Counted from the first letter of the stretch, positions 35,536 to 47,640 are shown. The stretch is 64,000 nt of DNA from Papilionanthe hookeriana x Papilionanthe teres (GCA_022702705.1 CM040426.1:78887877-78951876); one strand, 5' to 3'. Numbers and translations are program-made. Notes: generated by a model not told the origin, from the sequence alone.

Positions 35536-38500
35536 TTAATTATTTGGAGAGATATTGAAAACAACAATAGGACTTCTGACTTTGTGCACACCATCACTCC
35601 ATACTAAAGCAGCTGAGATCATGGTCTTATTGGTTTCTCCTTCAAGCTTCAACACAAAAGATTTCTTCTCCCAGAGATTTTGAAATGAGAAGATTGAGGG
35701 CTCAACTTTAACCTTGAGGTCAGAATCTGAAGTTACACTGGCTTCATAAGTTGAATTTGTGCCTCCTACATTGGTGACAGTCCTATGATATGTAGCTGAG
35801 AAAGGCTTTCCTGTCGTAATCGAGAGGGCAAAGCTGGGATAGTTGAGATCAAAAACAGTTCCATTTATTTTTGAGGTGCAGCTGCTCGAGTCTCCTGTGA
35901 TGCGTCTGAGATTATTTGTGGTGTAGCCTTGGCCGCATAAGAACTTAATGTAGTCAGTCTCTTCTATATCATAAACAAGGCCAGGATTCAAAGCTGCAAG
36001 TGGGTTCAAATGGCCCGAACCGTAGGCAAATTCTGCTTCAGTGTTCTTTGTTGGGCTCATGGCATATGCTGCAAGAAAGAATTGGTTAGCGAGGTTATCA
36101 TGTATGAACTAATGAATGCGTGTTTAAAATTCTCTTATGTTGTAATTTTAACAATCCCATCTGACAATAAAGAAGAGTGAAGCACCTGTGGTCATAAGAG
36201 CAGATCTAATTGCAGCTGGAGACCAAGTTGGATTGAACGACTTAATGTAGGCAGCTGCTCCGGATACATGTGGGCATGCCATGGAAGTTCCGGACATTAT
36301 ATTGTAGGGTACTCCAGGTTTATTTTTACTTAACGGAGACCATGCTGCTAAAATGTCCACTCCTGGTGCCGCCAAGTCTGGCTGTATACGTACGAAAAAT
36401 GCAATTCACATTAAAATTCTCATAAACACTTAGGTTTATGTAAGAAATTTTTTTCATCACATTTCTAGTCAATAAGGAGTAGAAGTCACTTTGTGCTTAT
36501 GATTTACTAAATTCAAAAAATCCAAATTTATTAAATTTAGTAATATAAATTTCAAATTTGTGTTTGATATTATTTCAATTAAATCCATTTAAATTCATAA
36601 CAGATATTTGGCCTTTGTTTTTAAGATTTAACAAACGAAACACGCCATTTTCTTAAATCCACCTCGAGTTTGGATTTAATAAAGGATTATCGTTACACTA
36701 GAGAAATTTTTGGATTTAGCCTGCGGTAGGAATTTGGAGGCGCCGAATTCATTTTTTGGTTGATTTAAGTTGAATCTATGCGTAAATCTGCCTAATCATA
36801 GCGTACCAAACACCGCCACAGTTGGATAACTTTGTAGAAGATTTTTGAAGCTCTAGAAATGAATATCATCTTTGTAGACATGAAGAAGATCATATGTGCA
36901 TGTCTATGTGTGTGTAATTTTGCTCTATAAAAGTTCAATTTTGACACCATCACAACAAATTTTAATTACTATATTTAGATCATACATGAAATTATGAAGT
37001 AGATCAAGATGGGTCCTTGACTTAAGTTGGTTACAAAATTAAATAACGAACAAAAATGAAAAATAATTATTTGGATTCTTAAATGGTAGTCTTGCGTGCA
37101 TGAGGCCTTTGATTTTAAACTATGCGTGAAAAACTTGAGCTTAAACTTTATAACAATAAACAACATGTTACCTTGAGTAAATTAAGGGTGATGGGATTTG
37201 GCCCTCGAGAGGAGAACGATACCACGTAGGGAGCTGCCCCATCAAACACCTCTTCACTTGACGAAATGCTTGCCAAAGGGTCCCTGTAAAAAATGAAAAA
37301 ATAAATTATTTCAGATTTATGAATATTCATGAAGACATTGAATATACAAATCATGCATTTTCTTAAAGAAAAGAGATAAGTGGGAGAAATTACTCCGTTC
37401 TGTTGGCGTACAGAAGGATTTCAGCAGTGTCGTTGGATCCCAATACTGAAACAGGTAGCTGAAACTCGTAGGCTGCATCATTCATAATATCTGTTGCCAT
37501 AATAGCTCCAACGGCACCGGCTAGCTTGGCCCCCTTTCCGTCGCTAGTGCTGTCACAAATAAGCACTTTTCCCTTTGGCAGCAAACCGTCCAATGTCCCT
37601 TCGCCACAGTATCTGCAAGCATCGTGTTGTGACTATATTATCTTTAGTAAATTTTTGTTTTTTTTGTTTTTTTTTTTTTGCTCAGGCTCTTACGCCATCA
37701 TAAAATCTTTGTGATTATTTTGAGATCAATATTTGCAATCATGTTTCTGTTAAATGCATGAAAATGTTTAGCTTATAATGGTGTGATCTAAAAATTTTAC
37801 CTAGAAGACGACTGGGAGAAGCCCGCGGATGTGTTGGGTGCATTGGCAGCATATAGGAGCGGGTACATCGTACCATTGTTTCCGTAAGTGTTTATCGCCA
37901 TTCCCTATTATGAAAGGAAGAAAATTAAAACTCATGAAGTTAAATTTATTGATTCGTAGGATTTAATAAATTTAATTTTTATACATAAGATCGACGGCAT
38001 TCAAATTTACGGCATCCACAAATTTTTTTTTTTTTTCTGGCAGGACTAACTTAAATTCTGCATAAATATTGGGTTAAATCAGTTGTCAGAGAGGAATACC
38101 TTGTAAACTTTACCATTACCAAGCTTCACTTGCACCACAAACTTGCGGTCAATCGTGCTCGCCGCCACCGAGATCATCCACGGAGCAAAGTTCCCCACGC
38201 TAAATCTGCCGGGCCCATTGTTCCCTGCCGAACTAGAAACCAGGATCCCCTTCTTCATCGCATGGAACGATCCAATGGCGATACTATCTGAGAAGTAGTA
38301 TTGTGGGAGAGATCCTCCAATTGAAATAGATATGATATCAACTCCGTCGGCAATGGCGTCATCAAAGGCAGCAAGCATGTCGACATCCGAGCAGCCCTCT
38401 CCGTCCCAGCATACCTTATAGACTGCCAATCTTGCCGAGGGGACGCCCCCACGTGCGGTGCCTTCAGCAAGCCCAGAGAGGCTGGCATCTGCGACTAAAC

Positions 38501-40522
38501 GACCGGCCACGGTGGATGATGTGTGGGAACCATGGCCTTCGGTGTCTCGAGGAGAAGGGCTATTGCCTTTGCTTATGTTGCCTTCCAGATGGTAGAAACG
38601 AGCTCCGATAATCTTACTGTATAATTAGATTAATGATCAGTTTGCCAGTCACAGAATGCGTTTAAAATATGATTACTAATTTACTTGTTGCAGGTGAAGT
38701 TGTGATTGGAGTCGCAGGTGCCCGTCCACTTGCTTGGTGGCTGACCGAAGCCGGCATCGTTAAAGCTTTCAGATTCCGGCCAGATTCCAGTGTCGAGCAT
38801 TCCGACAATTACATCTGAGTCGAAGGGTCCGCGAGGAGAGCTCGACGGGAAGCCCATGAAGCTCCATGATCTTGTTGTGTGGAGTTGCCTTTTTTGGCTA
38901 GGGAACACGGATACTACCTCGTCCATGCCTGATCAGACACAATAAATAAATAGAATGCGAGAAAATTATTTATCATATTGGTGTTGGAAACAATTAAGGA
39001 AGAGGCTTACCTGATAGAATGTCTGCTTCTTCCTCAGAGAGCACCGCAGCGAAGCCATTAAAACTTTTCTTATAACTATGTATTAGGCGCTCTAATGCAA
39101 GGTCGCTGTATCAATGTTGCATGATAAAAAATTAGCAGTTGTTTATAATAAAAGATATTTAGTCCCCAAAAGAATAAGAAAAATATTAGATATATAATTG
39201 ATACAAAATCTCCATCTTTCACTATCTAGAGGCATGACACGACGATGACTTTATAAGCAATAAATATTCACACTTAGATAAGAATTCATTCAAAATTCTT
39301 TTTTCTGCATTAAATCGACTTGATCAACAAGAAGAACCTACCGTTACTAAAATTGGTCCAATCAAATCAAACCAAGATCAAGCCATTAAAACGTTTATGG
39401 AAGTTTTCTAGACACATATGGAAGGTCAAACAAATCTCAATTTTGATAAGTCTGTACTTAAATCGAGCATCTTGACAATACGAATCCAAAAAGCCCAAGA
39501 TCATTCAATTCCGACATCATTAAGATACGCAAATGTTCATCAAATGATGTCCAATCGAGAGAAGCCATCTTAGCCGTCCGATCAAATTTATTCATATTCC
39601 TACATCAATTTCACCGATAACTCTATAAATAGAGCTCCACTCCTCTTATAAAGTTAGCCGATCATTGATCACTGAATAATGCTACGTCGATCATCATAAC
39701 TATAGTCGATCAATACTGCTTAACTAGCGTAGTTATCACCGACCGAACGCCATCAATCTCTATCGGTCACCGTCTGTTCTTATTTTTTGAGTGTGTGTTG
39801 AATCTTTGTACCTTGCTAAAACAATAATCTACTACTCTATTATCGCTTGTTTTCTAGCACACATCAATAATATATAAATCTAAGCTATGACGGTGTTCGA
39901 CTGTAATTCAGAAATACGTTAAATATTATTTATCAAATTTGATGAATTTAGATTCATCAAATAGAGCCCGTGAGGGAAAAAGATTACAAACGATGGCTGA
40001 ATAAATCTGACTCATAGTCAGATTTGCTAAATTCATACTTACATTTCAGAAAATGACAGGATGTGACATGAATCACATGAAACGCAAGAAAATTAAATTT
40101 AAAAGACCATTAGTTTTAATTATTTTTTCTAAGTAACTAGCTGGATGTAAACTTAATCAAGATTAAATTTTATAGATAATGAGCCACTAAATACCGCCTA
40201 AATTTATTAGTTGCTCTAACACATAAAGTTCAATGTCCCCATGGTAATTACCTGGTCATTACTTGGCCGAGCAAATTCTCATGAAGTGATTGTGCTGACT
40301 CGCTCTTTTCTAACTCACCCATGTAGACGATGTACGCCTGCAAAATTGGTTAAAGATTAAAACCGCAATTAGAGATAAACTTCTGTGGTTAAACCAGAAT
40401 TAAAATTAAATGCATACCTTTTTATCAAGCTGGGTGGTGTTGGCATAGGCCATGAGATCTGTCATTAAAACTAATGCTACATTGAAGAGGAGAAAGTAAC
40501 GAGGGACAAAGTTGCGGGGCAT
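35536..40522 (-). CDS. Cucumisin-like subtilase C (10 exons, inverted)
   Basis: Third paralogue, on the opposite strand. Exons in transcript order: 40418-40522, 40252-40337, 39011-39105, 38685-38928, 38100-38616, 37801-37904, 37394-37612, 37172-37283, 36186-36381, 35536-36068. They join to 736 residues with no stop, GT-AG introns and the same phase series as A and B. A signal peptide occupies residues 1-28 (YFLLFNVALVLM core), then an I9 prodomain (AYIVYMGE). The triad is Asp141 (LDTGIWPES), His205 (GHGSHTSS) and Ser527 (GTSMACPH), with oxyanion Asn309. The PA-type insert and C-terminal fibronectin-III-like domain are present. It is clearly more diverged than A and B are from each other. Intron 2 (1146 bp) carries repeat R1, and intron 8 (790 bp) is nine times longer than in A. 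Predicted secreted protease; substrate unknown. Confidence 0.92.
36400..36850. repeat. Possible MITE-like insertion in intron 8 of gene C
   Basis: Intron 8 is 790 bases here versus 87 in A and B. The extra DNA includes AAATTTCAAATTTGTGTTTGAT and ends near TACCAAACACCGCC, wording typical of small plant elements with GGTGTTTGG-type ends. I could not delimit both ends or a target duplication. Confidence 0.35.
39300..39872 (+). repeat. LTR-like repeat R1, copy 2, antisense in intron 2 of gene C
   Basis: Contains the R1 landmarks CTAGACACATATGGAAGGTCAAA (abbreviated), AATTCCGACATCATTAAG, CTCTATAAATAGAGCTC (39621-39637), the GTCGATCA-rich stretch, and TTGAATCTTTGTAC leading to TTTTCTAGCACACATCA at the end. 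It is on the plus strand, so its TATA box faces against gene C transcription. It explains much of the length of intron 2. Confidence 0.7.
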
Positions 40523-40590
40523 TATTAAGTTATTTGATGCAGGAGAGATACAAGTTCTTAGTTAGATTTGCTTCGAAGTAAGAATCTGAG

Positions 40591-40600
40591 CTATTTAAAA
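40591..40600 (-). promoter_or_regulatory. TATA-like box of subtilase gene C
   Basis: On the minus strand TTTTAAATAG, about 70 bases before the ATG, the same spacing as the TATATAA boxes of A and B. Confidence 0.5.
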
Positions 40601-41624
40601 GAGTGATATTAGCATCTAAAGTTGAACTTTTCTGTAATTTAATAACGAACAATTGTCTATTCAAAGCCATCCAAAAGGACGGCTTCAAACTCTTAAAACT
40701 TCCAACAAGTGGAACGGGCTTAGTCAGGTTAAAGGTACCCGCGCTTACCGAGTCGCGGACGATAATTCGTTAGAGAAATTTCAAAAGTAAGGAATTTTTT
40801 GCGGCATTAATTTATTTTGAATAAAATTATGAAGTCAAATTTCATTGATTATTTCTATAATATATTATCCTAATAAGAAATTTAAAAAAAAATTGATTTT
40901 CTTATTCTAATAGAGATAACTCAGTCAAATTTTCGTTAAATGAATTTTATATTCATTTCGAGTGTGATAACATTATTATAAGTAGTTTTTTTCAGAAGTG
41001 AAGTTCGTCGAGATGATGGTACAAAAGTGCTCATGTCGTCGCACGACGGCTCATCCGATCCATTATCCGGAAGTACATTTGTTGCACCCAATATTTATTC
41101 TTATTTAGAATGAATACTTTTATTGATACTAAATTAAAGCGACAAATACTATAATTAAATTTTATTAAAGGGCCAAAAATGGCTTTGATAAGAAGGGCAA
41201 TTTCATCCAAATGGGCGTCTAACAAAAAGAAAAAAATTAATTTATAAGAGAGCAAAGTCAATTTAATTTCACCCCTCAATTTATTCAAATAAAACAACAA
41301 GCTAAGTTTAAATGTCATTTCTTGTAATATCATTATTCGTTGACCTAAAATTAAAAAATATTTTTTTTAAAATAAGATTTTGCCTTTAAATTAGCTCAGC
41401 CTTTGATTATTTCTAATCTTTCAAATTAATATAATTTAATCATATAAGAAAGTATTTTTAATAGTTATTATTGCATGCTAAAGTGCGTACATTGGTTGTG
41501 TGAAAGTGCACGTTTAAAATCTTTGTTGTTTTTAATAACATGCTTGTGTATTATAAATGAAGGGGTCATACCACAACCTTGTAAGTAATGGTATCTATTA
41601 TAGCATATATTGATTTGCTAGTCG
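40601..41624. other. Intergenic upstream of gene C
   Basis: AT-rich. The 100-residue minus-strand frame at 41031-41333 has no recognisable domain and biased composition. Promoter sequences of gene C probably lie in the first few hundred bases. Confidence 0.5.
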
Positions 41625-42245
41625 TGTTGTGGTATATATAGAATAGAACGATCGATGACGAGGCGAAAAATAGGAACGAGAAAATTCACACTATAAAAGA
41701 ACACAAAGATTTACGTGATTCGGTAAATTGTCTACGTCCACGGAGTTGCAGAGGATTTTATTACTTGAGGAATTTCAAATCATTGATCGCCTCGACTTAC
41801 AAGAAAAGTCTCTCATTTTCTATTTCTCTCCTCTTCTCTCTCTCTCTACGCAAGAGCTACTATCTGCTGTCGTAAACCAACACCGAAGAAGTAGGAATTT
41901 TGGGGAGAAGAAGAACTCCAAAATCTTCTTCTCGGATGCAACACGCCGAAGCAACCAAGAGGACAAGAGCACCTTGTGAAACCCTTTGTCTCTTCCCTTC
42001 CGTAAGCCAAAAGAAAGCCAAAAGGAGAGTACTTCAGGCTATGCGATGCTTTCCCTTCTTCTTGTAAGGCAAGTTGAAGACAAAAATGGGAGCGGGAAGC
42101 AGTTCACGAACTAAGGGAGGCAGGGTCGGCATCGTTTTGCGAACAAAAGAAAGAGCGAATCATCACTTTCTTCGAGGCATAGGAAGGCGGGAGCAGAGGC
42201 TGTTAGCAGGTATTTCATTTTTTTTAACCGGGCTCCACCTAAACA
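41625..42245 (-). repeat. 3' LTR of the copia element at 41.6-45.7 kb
   Basis: Aligns with 45108-45737: AACGAGAAAATTCA, AAAGAACACAAA.ATTTACGTG.TTCG, CTTACAAGAA..GTCTCTCA and GGCGGGAGCAG near the end. The LTRs are well diverged, so the insertion is old. Confidence 0.88.
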
Positions 42246-42374
42246 AATCTCTCACTTGAAGACCGGTACATATGAAACATCGTTTTCTTCCTCAAACAGA
42301 TATCTTTCACTGGTGCTGTCGCTCTTTTCTTCAAACGTATTATCCTTCATCTCTGCAACTCAAGACCCATGTTT

Positions 42375-42656
42375 TCAAGATTGAAGACCAGCTGAAGCTG
42401 CGCACAACTTCAGTTTCTCCAGAGTAAAACCCTTAGTTAACATATCAGCGTGAACATAGTCATGTACCTCCAAGTTGTTTCCTGAATTACTCATGTATCT
42501 GCTTACAACTCTCACTGCATGGACAATATCCTGCCTCAGCTGAAAGCCTTTTGCAACAAATCTAGCCTTATACCTCTTACTGTCATCATGCTCAGTCTTC
42601 TCCCAGTACACCCACTTGTTGTGTAATGTCTTCTTCCCAGGTAGAAATTCTGTCAA
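42375..42656 (-). pseudogene. Copia RT start fused to RNase H tail by deletion
   Basis: The frame opens with the typical RT start (NKWVY and YKARFVAKGF) and then jumps to an RNase H end segment (VSRYMS and HADMLTKGF). The catalytic RT centre between them is missing. Confidence 0.8.
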
Positions 42657-43172
42657 CTCTCAAGTCTGATTTCTAGCAGAGAATCCATCTCCTCCTTCAT
42701 GGCCAGCTCCCACTTATTCGAATATTCAACTTGCAAGGTTTCTTCATAACTCTGAGGTTCTTCACCATATGTCAGCAGAATGTAGTTCAGTGTTGGATAA
42801 TAACGATGTGGAGAATGTCTAGTTCTTTCTGACATGCGAACTGAAGCTGTATGGGTGAAATGCTCTGAAACTATCTGTGGAACAATAGGAATGGGTTCCC
42901 GGACCCACTCTTCTCATCATCTGCATGTCTGCCATAGACTGTGACCTTTGGTAGATCATCAAACCTTACCAACTCAGATTCATGCAGTGTTATTTCATAA
43001 ACTGCTACTAGCCTTATCCCTATACATCATCTTCTCACTGAAAATCAAGTTCATGCCCCTTATGATCGTTCGATCATGATCATCCCAGAAATGATACCCA
43101 CATGCCTCATCTCCATAGCCAATGAAATAACATTTATTTGACTTAGTCTCAAGCTTACTACGAGCATCAGGA

Positions 43173-43900
43173 TTAATTAAAACATATGAAAGACATCCAA
43201 ACCTCCTCAGATAATTCATAATGTAGTGGAACGGATGGCCTTCTGTTGATTAAATAGAATGCAGTGCTGTCCACTTCTGCCCAGAAAGTAGGTGGTAGTC
43301 TGGTGTGCAATCTCATGCTTCTAGCCGGCTCATTAAAGGTCATGTTTATGCGTTCTACAACACCATTTTGTTGTGGTGTCCCTGGAATGATCTTCTCCAT
43401 TATGATGCCCTGAGCTGCACAATACTTCTTGAACCCACCATCAATGTACCACCACCATTATCAGACCTCAGACGTTTCAGTTTTAAGCTTGTCTTTGTCT
43501 TAACCATGGTCTTTTAAGTCCTGTACACATTAAATATATCAGATCTATACTTCAAGTCATAAACTCATACATTTCTTCTATGATCATTAATGAATGTGAT
43601 GTAGTAACTAGAGCCTCTAAGAGATGTAGCTAGAGAAGGTCCCATCACATCTGTGTGTACAAGATCTAAATTTCCTGCCTTTGGCGTCTTGTCACTTTTT
43701 AAGAAATTGATCTCCCTCTGTTTCCCCATAATATAACTCTCACATATGCTGAGATCAACCGACTTCAGTTTTGGTGGCTTACCTCTGGAATGAAGTTCCT
43801 TCATATTCCTTTGACTCATGTGGTCAAGTCTGCAATGCCACAACTCTGATGTGCTCTCTACAATAATAGTATCAACACTGTTAATTAAACCATTAGTCAT
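43173..43900 (-). pseudogene. Copia integrase region, broken
   Basis: Two frames. 43565-43900 contains the WHCRLDHMSQRNM zone before integrase and an LDLVHTDVMGP segment. 43173-43400 contains GTPQQNGVVERIN and FWAEVDSTAFYLINRRPS. A stop or frameshift separates them. Confidence 0.85.
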
Positions 43901-44052
43901 ATATAGCGTACCTGTTTTCTTACCCTAAGCCAGTATCAAAGCTCATTTAGTAACCTTCCAGTTGCTATCTAAGAACACAAATGAATGTCCACACTCATCA
44001 AGCTGCCTAACAGAAATGAGATTCTTCTTAGTTCAAGAATATGTCTGAGCTT

Positions 44053-44286
44053 TTACAAAGTCCACTTGTTCTTGTTTGGAAGTGCAATGTCAATGTCTTC
44101 AATTCCTACTAGATTCAAAGCTTCTCCATCTGCCATATATACTTTCTCAAAATCACCTGCAACATAATTTTGCATCAATTCTCGATGGAAAGTTGTATGG
44201 AAAGAAGCCCATGAATTCAGTATCCAGTCATCAACATAACTATGAACAGTCAACATTAGTGCATTGTGTGCTTCTTCATTTACCAC
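44053..44286 (-). pseudogene. Copia protease remnant
   Basis: The usual WILDSGAS active-site region is present but altered to WILNSWAS, so the catalytic Asp is lost. Confidence 0.75.
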
Positions 44287-45094
44287 ATTTGCACCATCAT
44301 TTTCTATCTTTTTGGGATTTTTACAGTTTCTCTTTATGTGGCCAATTTTGCCATAATTCTAGCTAGTTACTCGTTTATCAAGCATTGACTTTCTCCTGTC
44401 TCTGTGCTTTGATTTTGATCTTCCTCTGTTTGAGTTCCTGTCTTGCATCTCCCTCTGGAATCAACATTCAGTGTCGAACTCGAACTTGAGGTCTCGATAA
44501 AATTTTTCTTGCGAACCTCCTCAGCCAAAATTAAATCACGAATATCATCATATTATAATTTAAATTTACCTGCAGAATTTCTAACGGTCATTCTCATGGC
44601 TTCTCAGCTATTTGGCAATGAAGCAAACAAGTTCAGTGCACGTATCACATCATCAAATTCAATTTACAGATAATAATTGGTTTGTGATAGTATTAAAATC
44701 ATCACGTGTTGTACAACATACGTACTTTCACCATCTTCAAATTAAATAACTTTTTCATCAAATATACCTTGTTATTCGCTGATAGCTTTTTCATACATAA
44801 CTGACAGAGCTGTCAAGTGATCTGCAGTAGTCATTTACTTAACGACGTTGTGTGAAACGGACCTCGACATGGTCCATCGAACAACCCCTATAACTTGTCG
44901 ATCCAACAAATTTCATTCAGCCTCATCCATCATTTCCAGTTTTTTTTCTAATAGTGAAAGATGAAGCTTCTTCCCATGGAGGTAGTCCTATATTTGCATC
45001 CTCTAATAACCAAAATCTGTGACATCAAATTTCTTGATCCCTGAAACCTTCACTTCATCTGCAGCCATCATTCTTCCTCAGATCTGAACCACTA

Positions 45095-45105
45095 CTCTGA
45101 TACCA
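45095..45105 (-). other. Primer-binding site of the second copia element
   Basis: Minus-strand TGGTATCAGAG, two bases after the 5' LTR; initiator Met-tRNA type. Confidence 0.85.
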
Positions 45106-45107
45106 GT

Positions 45108-45135
45108 TGTTGTGGTATGTGTGTCTATATATATG

Positions 45136-45190
<55 letters not shown>

Positions 45191-45737
45191 ATATATATAT
45201 ATAATAGACTGATCGATACGGAGAAAAAAAATAAAACGAGAAAATTCAAAAAATCAGAAAAGAACACAAAAATTTACGTGGTTCGACAATTTTTTCCTAC
45301 ATCCACAGCGTTGAAGAGGATTTTCTTACTTGAGGATTTACAAACCGTTGATTGCCTCAACTTACAAGAAAGAGTCTCTCACTTCCTCACTCTCTCTTCT
45401 CCTCTCTCTACACCGAGATACACACTGAACAAGAAGAAGAAACTAATTTTGCTTAGCAAGGAGTTCCGCCTTTTGTTGTACCCGTAAGTCAATCCTTCTT
45501 CACCTGTGAGCAAGCACTAAAACCGAGGTAAAAGGAAGCCTCCGTCTATTCCTTCTCTGCCTTCCTCGCTCACGAATCGGTCACAAAAGGGTCGGTTGTA
45601 CTATGTGTCGCGAAGAGGAGGTCGGTTCGCTACTTAAGAAGTGGGAGAGGGAAGCTTCGCTTCAGTTCGCGGGTGAAGGAGGCGGGAGCAGCGATAAATT
45701 TGCCCTTTTTTTTGTTTAATCGGGCTCTACCTAAACA
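45108..45737 (-). repeat. 5' LTR of the copia element, with expanded (TA)n
   Basis: Contains TA/TG microsatellite tracts at 45126-45203 where the partner LTR has only GGTATATATAG. The repeat therefore expanded in this copy after insertion. Confidence 0.88.
45126..45203. repeat. (TA)n microsatellite with TATG interruptions
   Basis: A long TA run interrupted by ATGTATGT at both ends, inside the 5' LTR. Confidence 0.95.
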
Positions 45738-45879
45738 AGTCAATGATAAACAGTCTAGGAGAAACATCTAAGAAGATGACAATGGTTTATTGAGCTCAAT
45801 GTAATTGTTTATGTTGTAGCCAATGAAAGTAGTTGTACATCGAGAGAGATTTTGGGATGAGCTCCAAGTTGAAAGCAAA

Positions 45880-47640
45880 TTTTCTCATTTGATATTTAGT
45901 AAGAACCCCAAATTGGTTTAATCAATACATATGCACCCTAAGCATAGGCGAGTTGCCAAATTTCTTTGCTTAACATCTTTAATAAGATCACTAATCTTTG
46001 TGTAAATGCCTCCAAATCTACTATTTATTTCTCTAAATTTTTTAATTGCACTTTACAATAACTAATCTATGTTTTTAGCGGCTTTTAGCATGCATAAAGC
46101 ACTACCTTGGGATTATTTGGGAGTATCCATTGAAGCTAGTAAGTTAAATGCTAGGAATTGTCATAAAATTATGGATAAACTTGATGCTTATCTCTTACTG
46201 AAAACAAAGAATTCTTTCAACGTTTGGTAGTATGTACATTATTAAAATCATAATTTTGAGCTGTCTTTAATATATATATTAACTTAGATAAATCTACATT
46301 CCTAAAAGGTTATGTAAAAATCTCTACTATAAGTAATAATTTTTTGCACCATAGCTTGACTGCGAAGAAATTACATATCATTATTGTTTGGAATACCACC
46401 ACTTGTCCTAATGATTTTGGCAGCTTCGATATCCCTAACTTGGATAATATCAATGTGATGTGCAAGAGAACTTATTTAGAGGCTTTCAGATAACAACTCT
46501 TACTTTTTGAATTGGTGTTTCATGCACTATGGCTCTCTTTGACACAAGAATCATTCTAAAGTTATTACCTTTTTGAAAGATTTGTTGAGAGTATTTTGAA
46601 GATTTAGAGATTGCCTTTCTTTTTATGTAAATTACAATAGCAGCCATTTCTTTTTCTTAATATGTGGCTCAAAGGTAGGGCTGTCAAAAAAGCTCGTTGT
46701 TCGCGAACAGTTCTTGTTTGGCTTGACAGCGAGTTCGTATTTGATGCGTTCGATAAGCAAACGAGACGAACATGAACAATTTTTTTCGTTTGGTTTATAA
46801 ATGAACTAAACACGAACAATCATGTGCTCGATCATTTTCGAATCGTTATTGTTTGAAATATAATATAATTTAAAATAATTATATATAAAAAAATTATCAT
46901 ATTTTAAAAATAATTATATACTCTAAAAATTTATCATAATTTAAAAATTAAATACTATAAAGTTTATTTAAAATTTTATTATAAATTTAACAATACAAAC
47001 AATTTTGAAACAATTCAAACAATTCAAATATTTCAAACTAATTTCAAATAAATCAAACCGAACACGAACAGTGGTTTCACGAACAATTCCAAACACGAGT
47101 CTATTTGAAACACACTTAATTTCAAACAAACCGAACACGAACACATGCTATGTTCTTTCATGTTCGGTTCTTTTACAGGCCTACTGGAATGTTCTTCTTT
47201 ATTTGGCAATTTGTGTCTCTTGCATGCTAAACTTAGAGATGTCATTTCTAATGGAAAGTGAGTTCAACAGGCTATTAATTTTGCTCCTTGGTTGTTTACC
47301 ATTCATAAAATTCACATTCAGGAGAAGGTCAAAAACTATCTTTGGCAAAGCTTTGATCATTATGAGCATAGGAGGGTTTATCACTTTATTTATAATAACC
47401 CTACGAGGGTTAATTGGAGCAAATAACTCTAGTTCAAAGTTTTTTCTCTCATATTTTCCTTGACAGTTTGAAAAATTATTTATTGTGGTCATAAAACTCA
47501 TAATATTCTCTACTACTTATAATTGTGTATTTTGTCACTTATGCTTTGAGACTCACTCGCATCTATTATTTGAATATCCTTACTCACAAGCTTTGTTGAG
47601 AAAATAAACTTTAAATGAAAATTTATTTATTTTTGGCAGT
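45880..47640 (+). mobile_element. Decayed LINE (L1-type) reverse transcriptase 3' fragment
   Basis: Broken plus-strand frames resemble the second half of plant L1 ORF2. Around 46110-46190 is an LPWDYLGVSIEASKLNAR-like segment (family: LPFKYLGVP). Around 46400-46480 is a CPNDFGSFDIPNLDNIN-like segment. Near 47540-47600 is the zinc-ribbon end, CHLCFETHSH-like then LLFEYPYS. Stops and frameshifts are frequent. A MITE-like element at 46677-47182 interrupts it. Confidence 0.6.
46677..47182. mobile_element. hAT-like MITE with CGAACACGAAC subterminal repeats
   Basis: Begins AGGGCTGTCAAAAAAGC and ends TTTTACAGGCCT, forming short imperfect terminal inverted repeats. GAACACGAAC-type motifs are clustered near both ends and the centre is AT-rich. 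It has the same architecture as 53075-53668. It sits inside the LINE fragment. No clear 8-bp target duplication was found, so the exact ends are provisional. Confidence 0.6.

Larger units (their letters stand above)
41625..45737 (-). mobile_element. Decayed Ty1-copia retrotransposon with both LTRs
   Basis: LTRs lie at 41625-42245 and 45108-45737 (about 621 and 630 bp, TGTTGTGGTAT...CCTAAACA). Near-matching 5-bp flanks are AGTCG (41620-41624) and AGTCA (45738-45742). On the minus strand the order is 5' LTR, PBS (45095-45105), gag start (around 45060), damaged zinc knuckle (about 44300-44350), protease (44053-44286), the zone before integrase and integrase (43173-43900, 42995-43219), then a short RT start joined to an RNase H tail near 42540. 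The PPT AAGTGAGAGATT adjoins the 3' LTR. Most of reverse transcriptase is deleted, and the protease DSG motif reads NSW. Non-functional. Confidence 0.9.

Noticed and set aside
47005..47463. 152-residue plus-strand frame with hydrophobic segments, possibly a membrane protein
   Set aside because: It crosses the border between the MITE-like element and the LINE fragment; the hydrophobic stretch comes from an out-of-frame reading of LINE DNA.
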